A DNA stretch of 64,000 nt from Agromyces hippuratus (lineage in GTDB: Bacteria; Actinomycetota; Actinomycetes; Actinomycetales; Microbacteriaceae). Positions 35,882 through 43,385 of the stretch are shown one piece after another (positions within the stretch are counted from its first letter, which is position 1; each line of letters starts with the position of its first letter). Below the pieces are notes generated by a model that was not told the origin of the DNA, ran no database searches, and saw only the letters and a program-made list of their open reading frames with translations. The translations under genes were made by a program, and so were the position numbers. The DNA lies in contig NZ_JACCFI010000001.1 of NCBI RefSeq assembly GCF_013410355.1, positions 3,840,135 to 3,904,134 on the forward strand, given 5' to 3'.

Positions 35882-36223
35882 ATGGTGACGAGGGACGAGA
35901 TCGATCGGGAGATCGCCGAGGGCGAGCGACCTGATCGGCCGATCATGCGGATGCTCCGCGCCATCCGTCGCCGCATCGAACGCAGGCCCGGCCTGCGCCG
36001 CGCCTACCGCGTTGCCGTCGCCGTGCTCGGCGGCATGATCGCGACCGTGGGTCTGCTGCTCGTGCCGCTGCCGGGCCCCGGATGGCTCATCGTCTTCCTC
36101 GGCCTCGCCATTCTCGGCACCGAGTTCGCGTGGGCCAAACGGGTCGCCGCGTTCACCAAGCGCCAGCTCGCCCGCTTCTGGGCGTGGTGGCAGTCGCGCC
36201 GGGCCGCTCGTCCCGTCGCCTGA
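35882..36223 (+). CDS. TIGR02611-family small membrane protein
   Basis: The 113-residue protein has an acidic/basic N-terminus (MVTRDEIDREIAEGERPDRP), a positively charged stretch, then two membrane segments around VAVLGGMIATVGLLLVPLPGPGW and IVFLGLAILGTEF. PLPGPGWLIVFLGLAILGTEF is characteristic of actinobacterial TIGR02611 proteins. Function unknown. TATCGT (35870-35875) ends 6 nt before the ATG: leaderless. Confidence 0.85.
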   Translation: MVTRDEIDREIAEGERPDRPIMRMLRAIRRRIERRPGLRRAYRVAVAVLGGMIATVGLLLVPLPGPGWLIVFLGLAILGTEFAWAKRVAAFTKRQLARFWAWWQSRRAARPVA

Positions 36224-36268
36224 CGGCTCCCAGGCGTCGATCCCTGCTACCGACAGCCACCGCGGGCA

Positions 36269-36344
36269 CAACTGCGGATATACGATCTGGCGCGCCGTGG
36301 TCGGCGCCCAGTGCCCGGAGTGTCGGATCGTATATCCGCAGTTG
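36269..36344. repeat. Extragenic 19-bp inverted repeat around a 38-nt centre
   Basis: CAACTGCGGATATACGATC (36269-36287) and its exact reverse complement (36326-36344) flank a GC-rich spacer that itself can pair (TGGCGC / GCGCCCA). It sits in the 167-bp gap between two convergent genes. The arms are AT-richer than the surroundings. It could be a bidirectional terminator, a small palindromic mobile element (MITE-like) or a dispersed extragenic repeat. No transposase is nearby and there is no other copy in this window. Confidence 0.75.
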
Positions 36345-36390
36345 CGCGAGCCGGGACGTCCGCCCCGGTCGTGCGTCGTGGGAGGGAGAG

Positions 36391-37968
36391 CTACCGAGCG
36401 CCGCCGCGCACCCAGGCCTCGACCTCGTCGGCCGTGCGGGGGATGCCTGCCGAGAGGTTCTCGGCGCCGCCCTCGGTGACCAGGATGTCGTCTTCGATGC
36501 GCACGCCGATGCCGCGGAATTCCTCGGGCACCGTGAGGTCGTCGGGCTGGAAGTAGAGGCCCGGCTCGATCGTGAAGACCATGCCGGCCTCGACCACGCC
36601 GTCCATGTACATCTCGCGCCGCGCCTGCGCGCAGTCGTGCACGTCGAGGCCGAGGTGGTGGCTCGTGCCGTGCACCATGTAGCGGCGGTGGAACTGGTTG
36701 TCGGGCTCGAGCGACTCCTCGGCCGAGACCGGCAGGAAGCCCCACTCGGCGGTCTTGCGGGCGATGACCTGCATCGCCGCGGCGTGCACCTCGCGGAACA
36801 CGATGCCGGGCTTCACGATCGCGAACGCGGCGTCGGCGGCCTCGCGCACGGCCTCGTAGATCTTGCGCTGCACCTCGGAGAACGTGCCGTTCACCGGGAA
36901 CGTGCGGGTGATGTCGGCGGTGTAGTAGCTGTCCATCTCGACGCCGGCGTCGAGCAGCACGAGGTCGCCGGGCACGACGGGGCCGTCGTTGCGGGTCCAG
37001 TGCAGGATCGTCGCGTGCGGGCCGGCGGCGGCGATCGAGTCGTAGCCGACGTCGTTGCCGTCGAGGCGGGCGCGGGTCGCGAAGACGCCCTCGATGACGC
37101 GCTCACCGCGCACCTCTGACGTGATGCGGGGGAGCTCGCCGATGACCTCGGTGAAGCCGCGCTGCGTCGCGTCGATCGCGGCGCGCATCTCGGCGATCTC
37201 GAACGCGTCCTTCACGAGGCGCAGTTCGGAGAGCACGCGGGCGAGCTCGGCGTCGGGCTCGTGCGAGCCGCCGACCTCGAGCGAGAACGGAGCGTCGGAG
37301 GCGTTCGTCGACAGCGCCTGCTCTGCGGCGAAGCGGATGCGGGCGTGGTCGACGCGCTCGGTGACGGATGCATCGGCCTCGCGCAGCACGAGCGTCGCCG
37401 TGTCGACGGCGTCGACGACCCGGTCGAACTCCTCGAGGCCGCGGGTCGCGATGTCGAGGTCGGCGGCGACGTGCGCGAGCGAGGGGCGCGGGCCGATCCA
37501 GAACTCGCCGATCGCGGGGTTCGCGTAGAACTCCTCGGAGTCGCGGCCGGCGCGCTCACGGAAGTAGACGGTCGCCTCGTGACCGTCGGTCGTCGGCTCG
37601 AAGACGAGCACGGCGCCGGGCTCGGAGTCGGAGCCCCAACCGGTCAGGTGCGCGAACGCCGAGTGCGCGCGGAACGGGTAGTCGGTGTCGTTGGCGCGCT
37701 GCTTCACGTCGCCCGCGGGCACGATGAGGCGCTGGCCCGTGAACGCCGCCGAGACCTTCGCCCGGCGTGCAGCTGCGAAGGACGCCTGCTCACGAGCCTG
37801 CGGCAGCGTCTCGTCGCGCTCGGCCCAACCGCTGCCGATGAAGTTCTTGAAACCCTCCGAGCCGGGCGTGGTCGAGCGGTTCGCATCGCGCACCGTCTCC
37901 TCGCTCGCGGTCGCGGTCGTGGCCGGAGCCGCCGTCTCGGTCGTGGAGGTGTCGCTGGTGTTGGCCAT
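36391..37968 (-). CDS. pepP: Xaa-Pro aminopeptidase (aminopeptidase P)
   Basis: PepP removes N-terminal residues preceding proline. The 525-residue protein has an N-terminal creatinase-like domain and a C-terminal pita-bread metallopeptidase domain. Metal ligands are visible: two Asp in LLDAGVEMDSYYTADITRTFP, His in HGTSHHLGLDVHD, Glu in FTIEPGLYF and Glu in GVRIEDDILVT. The first ~30 residues are Thr/Ala-rich and not conserved. I chose ATG 37968 because GAGAAT (37981-37976, minus strand) ends 7 nt before it; the ATG at 37977 overlaps that hexamer. It stands alone. Confidence 0.93.
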   Translation of the reverse strand: MANTSDTSTTETAAPATTATASEETVRDANRSTTPGSEGFKNFIGSGWAERDETLPQAREQASFAAARRAKVSAAFTGQRLIVPAGDVKQRANDTDYPFRAHSAFAHLTGWGSDSEPGAVLVFEPTTDGHEATVYFRERAGRDSEEFYANPAIGEFWIGPRPSLAHVAADLDIATRGLEEFDRVVDAVDTATLVLREADASVTERVDHARIRFAAEQALSTNASDAPFSLEVGGSHEPDAELARVLSELRLVKDAFEIAEMRAAIDATQRGFTEVIGELPRITSEVRGERVIEGVFATRARLDGNDVGYDSIAAAGPHATILHWTRNDGPVVPGDLVLLDAGVEMDSYYTADITRTFPVNGTFSEVQRKIYEAVREAADAAFAIVKPGIVFREVHAAAMQVIARKTAEWGFLPVSAEESLEPDNQFHRRYMVHGTSHHLGLDVHDCAQARREMYMDGVVEAGMVFTIEPGLYFQPDDLTVPEEFRGIGVRIEDDILVTEGGAENLSAGIPRTADEVEAWVRGGAR

Positions 37969-38007
37969 GCCGACCATTCTCCCACTTCACGCCGCACTGT
38001 TCCCTGT

Positions 38008-38035
38008 GCCTGTCGAAGGGCGGGCTTCGACAGGC
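38008..38035. repeat. Second copy of the dispersed TCGACAGGCTCA extragenic repeat
   Basis: GCCTGTCGAAG and CTTCGACAGGC form a perfect 11-bp inverted repeat with a 6-nt loop, followed by two copies of CTCAGCGAG. The right arm and following bases match the element at 24484-24500. It lies between the promoter of pepP and the end of the next minus-strand gene. Confidence 0.75.
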
Positions 38036-38054
38036 TCAGCGAGCAGAGGCGCTC

Positions 38055-39071
38055 TCAGCGAGCGACGAGCGTCGACAAGATCGGGCGGTGATCGCTGCCC
38101 GCATCGTCGTAGCCCTCGAGCACCTCGAACGCCTCGACCTTCCAATTCGGGGTCGCCATCACATGGTCGATCGGGCTGCCGAAGAACGGCGGCACGTCGG
38201 TGGGCCAGGTGCCGAGACCGGCGGCACCGGCCTGCGCCGCAGCATCCGTGCACTGTCCCATGTCACCGCCGTCGATGCCGTGACCGGCGAAGTGATCGAC
38301 CGTGGCGTTGAAGTCGCCTGCCATGATCACGTCGTCGCCGGCGCACTGCTCGGCCAGCCAGTCGAGGTCGCTGCGCCAGTTGCGCAGCTCCCAGCGGATG
38401 GGCGCGACCGCGTGCACGGCGACGATGCGGGGGCCGTCGCCGTCGGACGGGTCGGCCACGACGCTCGGCACCGTGTTCGTGTTGCCGGGCGGGCCCGGCA
38501 CCTCGGGCGTGATCACGTCGTAGTCGCCGAGGTCGGGGCTGATCAGGATCGTCGTGGAGCGGGCCTTCGCGATGTCGTCGTAGGCGGCGGTGTGCACCCA
38601 CATCGGGCTGCCGCCCTCGCGCATCGCGATCGCGACCTCCTCGCCGAGCGGCTCGGTCGTCTCGGGGAGCACGACGATGTCGGCGCCGCGCTCGATCGCG
38701 AGGTCGGCGATCGTCGACGCCTCGGGCACCTCGCCGAGGGTGTTCCACGAGAGCACCGTCACGGAGTCGGGCCCCACCTCGGCGGTGGAAGCCCCGAACC
38801 CGCGTGCCGTCAGCACCGCGACGTTGCCGACCGCGAACAGCGCGAACACGGCGGCCATCGCGAAGGCGAAGACTCGGATGGGGCGCACGAGCGCGAGCAG
38901 CAGGAAGACGATGACCGCCACGACTGCGCAGGCGGCCGCCGTGCCGCGCAGGGCGACGACGTGCGCGGCCACCCACTGGTTCTGCAGCCCGAAGGCCTGC
39001 GGCCACACGAGCACGAGCGCGATGGCGGCGGTGCCGAGCACGAAGACCCAGCCGAGGATGCGGGGGAGCAT
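38055..39071 (-). CDS. Membrane-anchored endonuclease/exonuclease/phosphatase family protein
   Basis: The 338-residue protein has three N-terminal membrane segments (LGWVFVLGTAAIALVLVWPQAF; GTAAACAVVAVIVFLLLALV; VFAFAMAAVFALFAVGNVAVL) and then an exo-endo-phos domain outside. Catalytic motifs are SWNTLGE (Asn), VLPETTE (Glu), MAGDFNAT (Asp, Asn) and GSDHRPI (Asp, His). The fold hydrolyses phosphodiesters in nucleic acids, phosphoinositides or sphingomyelin; here the substrate is unknown. TAGGGT (39084-39079, minus strand) ends 7 nt before the ATG: leaderless. It is divergent from the PHP-domain gene. Confidence 0.88.
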   Translation of the reverse strand: MLPRILGWVFVLGTAAIALVLVWPQAFGLQNQWVAAHVVALRGTAAACAVVAVIVFLLLALVRPIRVFAFAMAAVFALFAVGNVAVLTARGFGASTAEVGPDSVTVLSWNTLGEVPEASTIADLAIERGADIVVLPETTEPLGEEVAIAMREGGSPMWVHTAAYDDIAKARSTTILISPDLGDYDVITPEVPGPPGNTNTVPSVVADPSDGDGPRIVAVHAVAPIRWELRNWRSDLDWLAEQCAGDDVIMAGDFNATVDHFAGHGIDGGDMGQCTDAAAQAGAAGLGTWPTDVPPFFGSPIDHVMATPNWKVEAFEVLEGYDDAGSDHRPILSTLVAR

Positions 39072-39191
39072 TCCACCAACCCTAGGCGAGGGCGCAGCGA
39101 GGATGCCGGTCGATGCGCTGCCGATCGGCTGGGAGTCCCCGGTGAAGTCGCTTCGGGGTCGTCCCGGGGCGGCCCCGGATAGCATTGCAGG

Positions 39192-40061
39192 ATGCCAGAA
39201 GCCACCGTCGTCGCGGGCCAAGCCGACCTGCACACGCACTCGACGGTCTCCGACGGCACCGAGGCCCCCGCCGAGCTCATGCGGCAGGCCGCGCGCGCCG
39301 GCCTTTGGGGAGTCGCGCTCACCGACCACGACTCGACGAGCGGATGGGCCGAGGCCGCTGCCGCTGTGCCCGAGACCGGCGTCGCCCTCATTCCCGGCAT
39401 GGAGCTCTCGACCCGCGAGGGCTACACGAGCGTGCACATGCTGGCCTACTTGATCGACCCGCTCGACGAGGCGCTCATCGCCGAGACGGCGCACATCCGC
39501 GAATCGCGGTTCACCCGCGCCGAGGCGATCGTGCGCAGCATCGGACGCGACTACCCCCTCACCTGGGACGACGTGCTCGCCCAGACGGTCGAGGGCACGA
39601 CCATCGGTCGCCCGCACATCGCCGACGCGCTCGTCGCCCGCGGCCACGCCGCCACGCGCTCGGCCGCGTTCGACGGCATCCTGCACCCGCGCGCGGGCTA
39701 TGCGCGCCCGCACTACGCACCCGATCCGCTCACGGGCGTGCGACTCATCCGCGAAGCCGGCGGGGTGCCCGTGCTCGCGCACCCCGGCACGCGCGGCGCC
39801 GAGCGCGTGATCCCGCCCGAACGCCTCGAGCAGCTCGTCGAGGCCGGTCTCTTCGGGCTCGAGATCGATCACCCCGAGAACCGCGAGGATGCGAAGCCGC
39901 GACTGCGTGCGCTCGCCTCGCGCTTCGGGCTGCGCATCACGGGCTCCAGCGACTATCACGGCACCGGCAAACCGAACCGGCTCGGCGAGTGCCGCACCGC
40001 GCCCGACGTCGTCGAGGCGATCATCGCCGAGGGGCGTGGCTCGGCGCCGGTGCTGCCGTAG
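39192..40061 (+). CDS. PHP-domain phosphoesterase (TrpH-like)
   Basis: The 289-residue protein has the PHP metal motifs DLHTHST, LTDHDST, GMELSTREG, VPVLAHPG and SDYHG. TrpH/YciV-type members are phosphatases of 3',5'-nucleoside bisphosphates or 5'-3' trimming nucleases of short RNAs. Length and motif order match this single-domain group, not DNA polymerase PHP domains. TAGCAT (39180-39185) ends 6 nt before the ATG: leaderless. Another phosphoesterase gene lies divergently upstream, but no functional link is known. Confidence 0.9.
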   Translation: MPEATVVAGQADLHTHSTVSDGTEAPAELMRQAARAGLWGVALTDHDSTSGWAEAAAAVPETGVALIPGMELSTREGYTSVHMLAYLIDPLDEALIAETAHIRESRFTRAEAIVRSIGRDYPLTWDDVLAQTVEGTTIGRPHIADALVARGHAATRSAAFDGILHPRAGYARPHYAPDPLTGVRLIREAGGVPVLAHPGTRGAERVIPPERLEQLVEAGLFGLEIDHPENREDAKPRLRALASRFGLRITGSSDYHGTGKPNRLGECRTAPDVVEAIIAEGRGSAPVLP

Positions 40062-40194
40062 CCGGGCCATGAAGCGTGCGGCCGAATCATGAAGTACGGA
40101 GATCACGCCCGCAGGTGGTTGACCTGTGCCGACGCGGTCTGTGGCACGAGATGAACTATGTCGGAATGTTCCTGATGTTCGTGCTTCGGGGTGT

Positions 40195-40390
40195 GCGATC
40201 GAACGACTGGGCGCCGGGTTCGAGGGGGTCCTGCGGCGCGAGCAGAAGAGAGCGGACGGCAGCTGGCGTGACACCGCCGTGTACTCGATCCTCGCGAACG
40301 AAGGGCCCGCAGCGAAAGGCACGGCTCGAGCAACGGATCGCGACCATTGCCCGCGGGGCGGCGGCCGGCGCCGACCAACGGCGCCGGTGA
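40195..40390 (+). pseudogene. GNAT acetyltransferase 3' fragment, frameshifted
   Basis: Reading from 40195 gives AIERLGAGFEGVLRREQKRA and then DGSWRDTAVYSILANE, the typical end of a RimJ/RimL-type GNAT acetyltransferase (AI.RLGF..EGVLR....DG..RD...YSIL..EW). Near 40312-40320 the frame shifts by one base, and the natural ending ARLEQRIATIARG continues in another frame to a stop at 40390. The first two thirds of the gene are missing. The rest of the 40062-40194 stretch has no recognisable coding pattern. This marks a deletion scar at the edge of the accessory patch. Confidence 0.65.
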
Positions 40391-40396
40391 TTGTCG

Positions 40397-40831
40397 TCAC
40401 TCACCCATCGGGGCGAGCGTGCGTTCCAGGATCGACTTCAGCGTGCCGAGTTCGTGCGGGCTGACCGCGTGGAAGAGCTCCGCTGACACGCGCTTGGTGT
40501 GCTGCTGCGCGGTTCGGAGGGCGTCTTCTCCGTCGCTCGTGAGGGCGAGGATTGTCACCCTGCGGTCGAGCGTCGAGGGCGTTCGCGTGACGTAGCCGAG
40601 TCGTTCGAGGTCGTCGATCACGCGCACCATGCCAGTCTTGTCGGTGTTGAGTCGCGCGACGAGGTCGCGTTGGGTCTGCACGCCGTCGCGGATCAGGAAC
40701 ATCACCGTGACATGCCGACTGGCGAGGTCCATGGGCCGCAGCGCGTCGTTCAACCGGTGCGTCGCCAGTGTGTAGACCTGATGGAGCAGCAGCCCCACCT
40801 CGATCGAGACCTGCCCGCTGTCATCGCTCAT
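40397..40831 (-). CDS. MarR-family transcriptional regulator
   Basis: The 144-residue protein has the winged-helix MarR fold: LASRHVTVMFLIRDGVQTQRDLVARLNTDKTGMVRVIDDLERLGYV, then the wing RTPSTLDRRVTILALTSDG. It is divergent from a membrane-protein gene that it probably controls along with itself. GAGAAT (40843-40838, minus strand) ends 6 nt before its ATG. The palindrome CAATTGCAATTG (40856-40867) lies between the two starts and overlaps both -35 positions. The ligand is unknown. Confidence 0.92.
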   Translation of the reverse strand: MSDDSGQVSIEVGLLLHQVYTLATHRLNDALRPMDLASRHVTVMFLIRDGVQTQRDLVARLNTDKTGMVRVIDDLERLGYVTRTPSTLDRRVTILALTSDGEDALRTAQQHTKRVSAELFHAVSPHELGTLKSILERTLAPMGE

Positions 40832-40855
40832 GGTTCGATTCTCTCAAATTCGATC

Positions 40856-40893
40856 CAATTGCAATTGATCCATTTGGATCTAATGGATAGGCT
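40856..40893. promoter_or_regulatory. MarR divergon control region: operator palindromes and promoter
   Basis: CAATTGCAATTG (40856-40867) is a perfect palindrome of MarR-box type. A second inverted repeat, ATCCATT / AATGGAT (40868-40874 and 40882-40888), is adjacent. For the plus-strand gene, TTGATC (40865-40870) and TAGGCT (40888-40893) form a promoter with 17-bp spacing, ending 6 nt before the ATG at 40900. Binding of a MarR dimer would block both promoters. Confidence 0.65.
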
Positions 40894-40899
40894 CCGATC

Positions 40900-41385
40900 A
40901 TGTCCTCGATCAATGACCCGGCTCGCGAATCCCGCCGGTGGCCGATGCGGTTCCTGCGGGCCTCGCTGACGGTGACCGCGCTCCTCATGTTCGGTCAGGC
41001 GGTGCTGGCCGGCCTGTTCATGGGCGGGCTGTCATCGGCGTTCGCGTGGCATCGCGAAATGGCGACGGTGGCGGGCATCGCACTGATCGTCAGCATCATC
41101 GCCGCGGTGCTCGCACGGCGGCTCGGGCAGGCGCCTCGCTGGCCGATCTGGGCGACTGTCGCCTTGCTCGCGTTCATGTCGTTGCTGGCGTTCGCGGGAT
41201 TCCGCGGCCTGACCGCTCTGCATGTTCCACTCGCGGTGATCATGATCCTGCTCACGGCCGTGCTGACCATGTGGGCCTGGCGGTACGTGTCGACGTCAAC
41301 AGCGGGCACCGTCTCCGAGCGTGGCGGCCCCGCAACTGATGTCGGCGAACGAATCGACGTGCCGACGTCGACCATTGCACACTGA
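40900..41385 (+). CDS. Four-helix membrane protein, target of the divergent MarR regulator
   Basis: The 161-residue protein has four hydrophobic segments (~residues 22-45, 57-73, 84-102, 108-130) and hydrophilic ends. I do not recognise a named family. Its leaderless start (TAGGCT then 6 nt then ATG) and the shared operator with MarR suggest it is switched on by a small molecule, perhaps as an efflux or membrane-stress protein. That role is a guess from context. Confidence 0.75.
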   Translation: MSSINDPARESRRWPMRFLRASLTVTALLMFGQAVLAGLFMGGLSSAFAWHREMATVAGIALIVSIIAAVLARRLGQAPRWPIWATVALLAFMSLLAFAGFRGLTALHVPLAVIMILLTAVLTMWAWRYVSTSTAGTVSERGGPATDVGERIDVPTSTIAH

Positions 41386-41439
41386 ACGCGAAACGAACTT
41401 CAGCAGGACATGGGTCTGCCTGCCCGTGACTGAGCGTCG

Positions 41440-42114
41440 CTATGCGGAGACTCTCAGGGGCTCGAGGGCGGCCAAGACGAGGTCGAGACCGAAGATGAAC
41501 TCCTCCGTCGGGTCGTAGCCGGCAGCGACGAGCGCCGCGGCGGACTCGTTGAGGTAGGGGAACTCGTCAGGAGGAAGCTGGGGCAGGTAGACGTCCTCGG
41601 TCATGTCCGCGAGCTCGTCGGCGGTTTCGAACGGCAGGCTGGACGCCTGCAGGGCGTAACCGTAGACATAGCTGTTGAGTGTCCAGTTGGCGTGCGTCGC
41701 CGTCAGGACCGAGAAGCCGGCCTTTCGCAGGCAGGCGGTGACCGCTTCGCGGTGGCGGAGGTTCGCGGGGCCCGGGGTCGTCCGCGACTCCATCAGGCTG
41801 ATCGCCCACGGGTGGCGTGCGAGCACCTGTCGGGTGGATACCGCCTCCTGTCGCATGGCCGACTGCCAGTCGGTGTCTTCGGGCGGGAGTTCGATCTCCT
41901 CGAACACGATGTCGATCATGGCGTCCAGCAGCTCGTCTTTGCTCGCCACGTAGTAGTAGAGCGACATCGCTCCCGCGCCGAGCTCGCCAGCGAGTCGGCG
42001 CATGCTCAGCCCGTCGACCCCCTCGCGGTCGGCGAGCCGGACCGCCTCGGCCACCACTCGCTGCTTGCTCAGCCCGGCGTCTGATGCGACCTGGCGTCGT
42101 TCCTTCGCGGACAC
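41440..42114 (-). CDS. TetR-family regulator (TetR/TetR_C_1 type)
   Basis: The 224-residue protein begins VSAKERRQVASDAGLSKQRV and has a helix-turn-helix at RLADREGVDGLSMRRLAGEL with GAGAMSLYYYVASKDELLDAM. The ligand domain resembles TetR_C_1 proteins. I chose GTG 42114 with AGGGGA ahead of it; frame upstream of that crosses the operator region and is not coding. It is divergent from an oxidoreductase and a membrane protein that it probably represses. The control region contains perfect repeats (42152-42212). Confidence 0.88.
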   Translation of the reverse strand: MSAKERRQVASDAGLSKQRVVAEAVRLADREGVDGLSMRRLAGELGAGAMSLYYYVASKDELLDAMIDIVFEEIELPPEDTDWQSAMRQEAVSTRQVLARHPWAISLMESRTTPGPANLRHREAVTACLRKAGFSVLTATHANWTLNSYVYGYALQASSLPFETADELADMTEDVYLPQLPPDEFPYLNESAAALVAAGYDPTEEFIFGLDLVLAALEPLRVSA

Positions 42115-42139
42115 GGGTCCCCTCGCTCGCTCAAACGGC

Positions 42140-42212
42140 TTGACAATCGTCCAGCGTACGACAATAGTACGGTGTACTACTCGTGGTACAGCGTACGAAG
42201 TACAGCGTACGA
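42140..42212. promoter_or_regulatory. TetR divergon control region: TTGACA promoter, palindrome and three 10-bp repeats
   Basis: TTGACA (42140-42145) and AATAGT (42163-42168) are 17 bp apart and point toward the oxidoreductase gene. CAGCGTACGA occurs three times (42152-42161, 42189-42198, 42203-42212). TAGTAC-GGT-GTACTA (42165-42179) is a 15-bp palindrome of TetR-operator type that overlaps the -10. The density of exact repeats in 75 bp indicates cooperative repressor binding. Confidence 0.7.
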
Positions 42213-42248
42213 CCGGCGACGTCGCCACTCGGATGTGAGGAGTCTTCT

Positions 42249-43289
42249 GTGGGAATCGAACAGCCATCGAATGCAGGACAACGCCTGGTGTCGGGGTCGG
42301 GTGGGGCTGGGGCGGCGACGATGCGGGCCGCCGTCCAGCACCGCTACGGCCCGCCGTCGGTGCTCGCGTCGTCCGAGGTCGGGATCCCGTCGCCCGGTAG
42401 AGGCGATGTGCTCGTTCAGGTGGGTGCCGCCGCGGTGCATCCTGGCGACTACTTCGTCATGACCGGGGAGCCGTACGTGGTGCGCCTGGTGTTCGGGCTC
42501 CGCCGGCCGCGCCACGGCATCCCCGGCAGGGATCTCGCAGGCGTGGTGGCAGCGGTCGGGAAGGACGTCACCGCGCTCCGCCCCGGCGACGAGGTGTTCG
42601 GCTGGAGCACCGCTGGAACGCTCGCGGAGTACGCCTGCGTCCCGGCGGACAACCTCGTGCCCGTGCCCGCCAACGTGTCGGTCGTGCACGCGGCAGCGGT
42701 GGCCACGTCAGCCCTGACGGCGTTGCAGGCACTGCGCAAGATCGCGAACGTTCAACCGGGCCAGACGGTGCTGGTCACGGGCGCGTCGGGCGGTGTGGGG
42801 TCCTTCGCCGTACAGATCGCCAAGGCCCTCGGCGCCGAGGTGACGGGGGTGTGCAGCACCCGCAACGTCGAGTTGGTCCGCTCACTCGGTGCCGATCACG
42901 TCGTCGACTACACGGAGACCGACTTCACCCGCGCCGAGCAGCGCTACGACGTCATCCTCGACAACGTGGAAGCCCAGCCGCTCGCGGCTGTCCGCCGAGC
43001 GCTGACGCCCACCGGCACCCTGATCCCCAACAGCGGACACGGCGGCCGCTGGATCGGCCCCATCGGGCGCATCATCACAGCGCGCGTGCGGTCCGGGTTC
43101 ACCCGTCAGCACCTGAAGCCCTTCACGTCGGTCGAGGAGCGCCAGGACCTGCTCACCCTGGCCGACCTGCTCGCGACCGGGCAGGTCACGCCCGTCATCG
43201 ACCGCACCTACCCCCTCGATGACGCAGCCGACGCCCTCCGCCATGTCGCGGCCGGCCACACCCGAGGGAAGGTCGTGATCACCGTCTGA
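42249..43289 (+). CDS. Zinc-independent MDR/quinone-oxidoreductase-type alcohol dehydrogenase
   Basis: The 346-residue protein belongs to the medium-chain dehydrogenase/reductase superfamily, quinone oxidoreductase-like branch. It has GRDLAGVVAAVGKDVTALRPGDEVFG and the NADPH-binding VLVTGASGGVGSFAVQIAKALG. The residues that bind catalytic zinc in alcohol dehydrogenases are absent. It would reduce quinones or alpha,beta-unsaturated carbonyls using NADPH. The GTG at 42249 follows GAGGAG at good spacing; ATG 42321 (MRAAVQHRYG) is a possible alternative because homologues often begin there. It is divergent from the TetR gene and followed by a DUF6326-like gene, which fits an inducible electrophile or oxidant response. 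Confidence 0.87.
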   Translation: MGIEQPSNAGQRLVSGSGGAGAATMRAAVQHRYGPPSVLASSEVGIPSPGRGDVLVQVGAAAVHPGDYFVMTGEPYVVRLVFGLRRPRHGIPGRDLAGVVAAVGKDVTALRPGDEVFGWSTAGTLAEYACVPADNLVPVPANVSVVHAAAVATSALTALQALRKIANVQPGQTVLVTGASGGVGSFAVQIAKALGAEVTGVCSTRNVELVRSLGADHVVDYTETDFTRAEQRYDVILDNVEAQPLAAVRRALTPTGTLIPNSGHGGRWIGPIGRIITARVRSGFTRQHLKPFTSVEERQDLLTLADLLATGQVTPVIDRTYPLDDAADALRHVAAGHTRGKVVITV

Positions 43290-43385
43290 CGAGCGCCCCG
43301 ACCAGAACGACCCGACCCGTGCGCTCGCACGCCAAGACCTGCCGCCACTCCGGCGGACGGACCGCTCCTCTCGAAAGAAGAACCG

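Noticed and set aside
40062..40194. The 5' part of the GNAT gene
   Set aside because: No frame in this stretch shows the N-terminal or acetyl-CoA-binding motifs; I see nothing recognisable in it.
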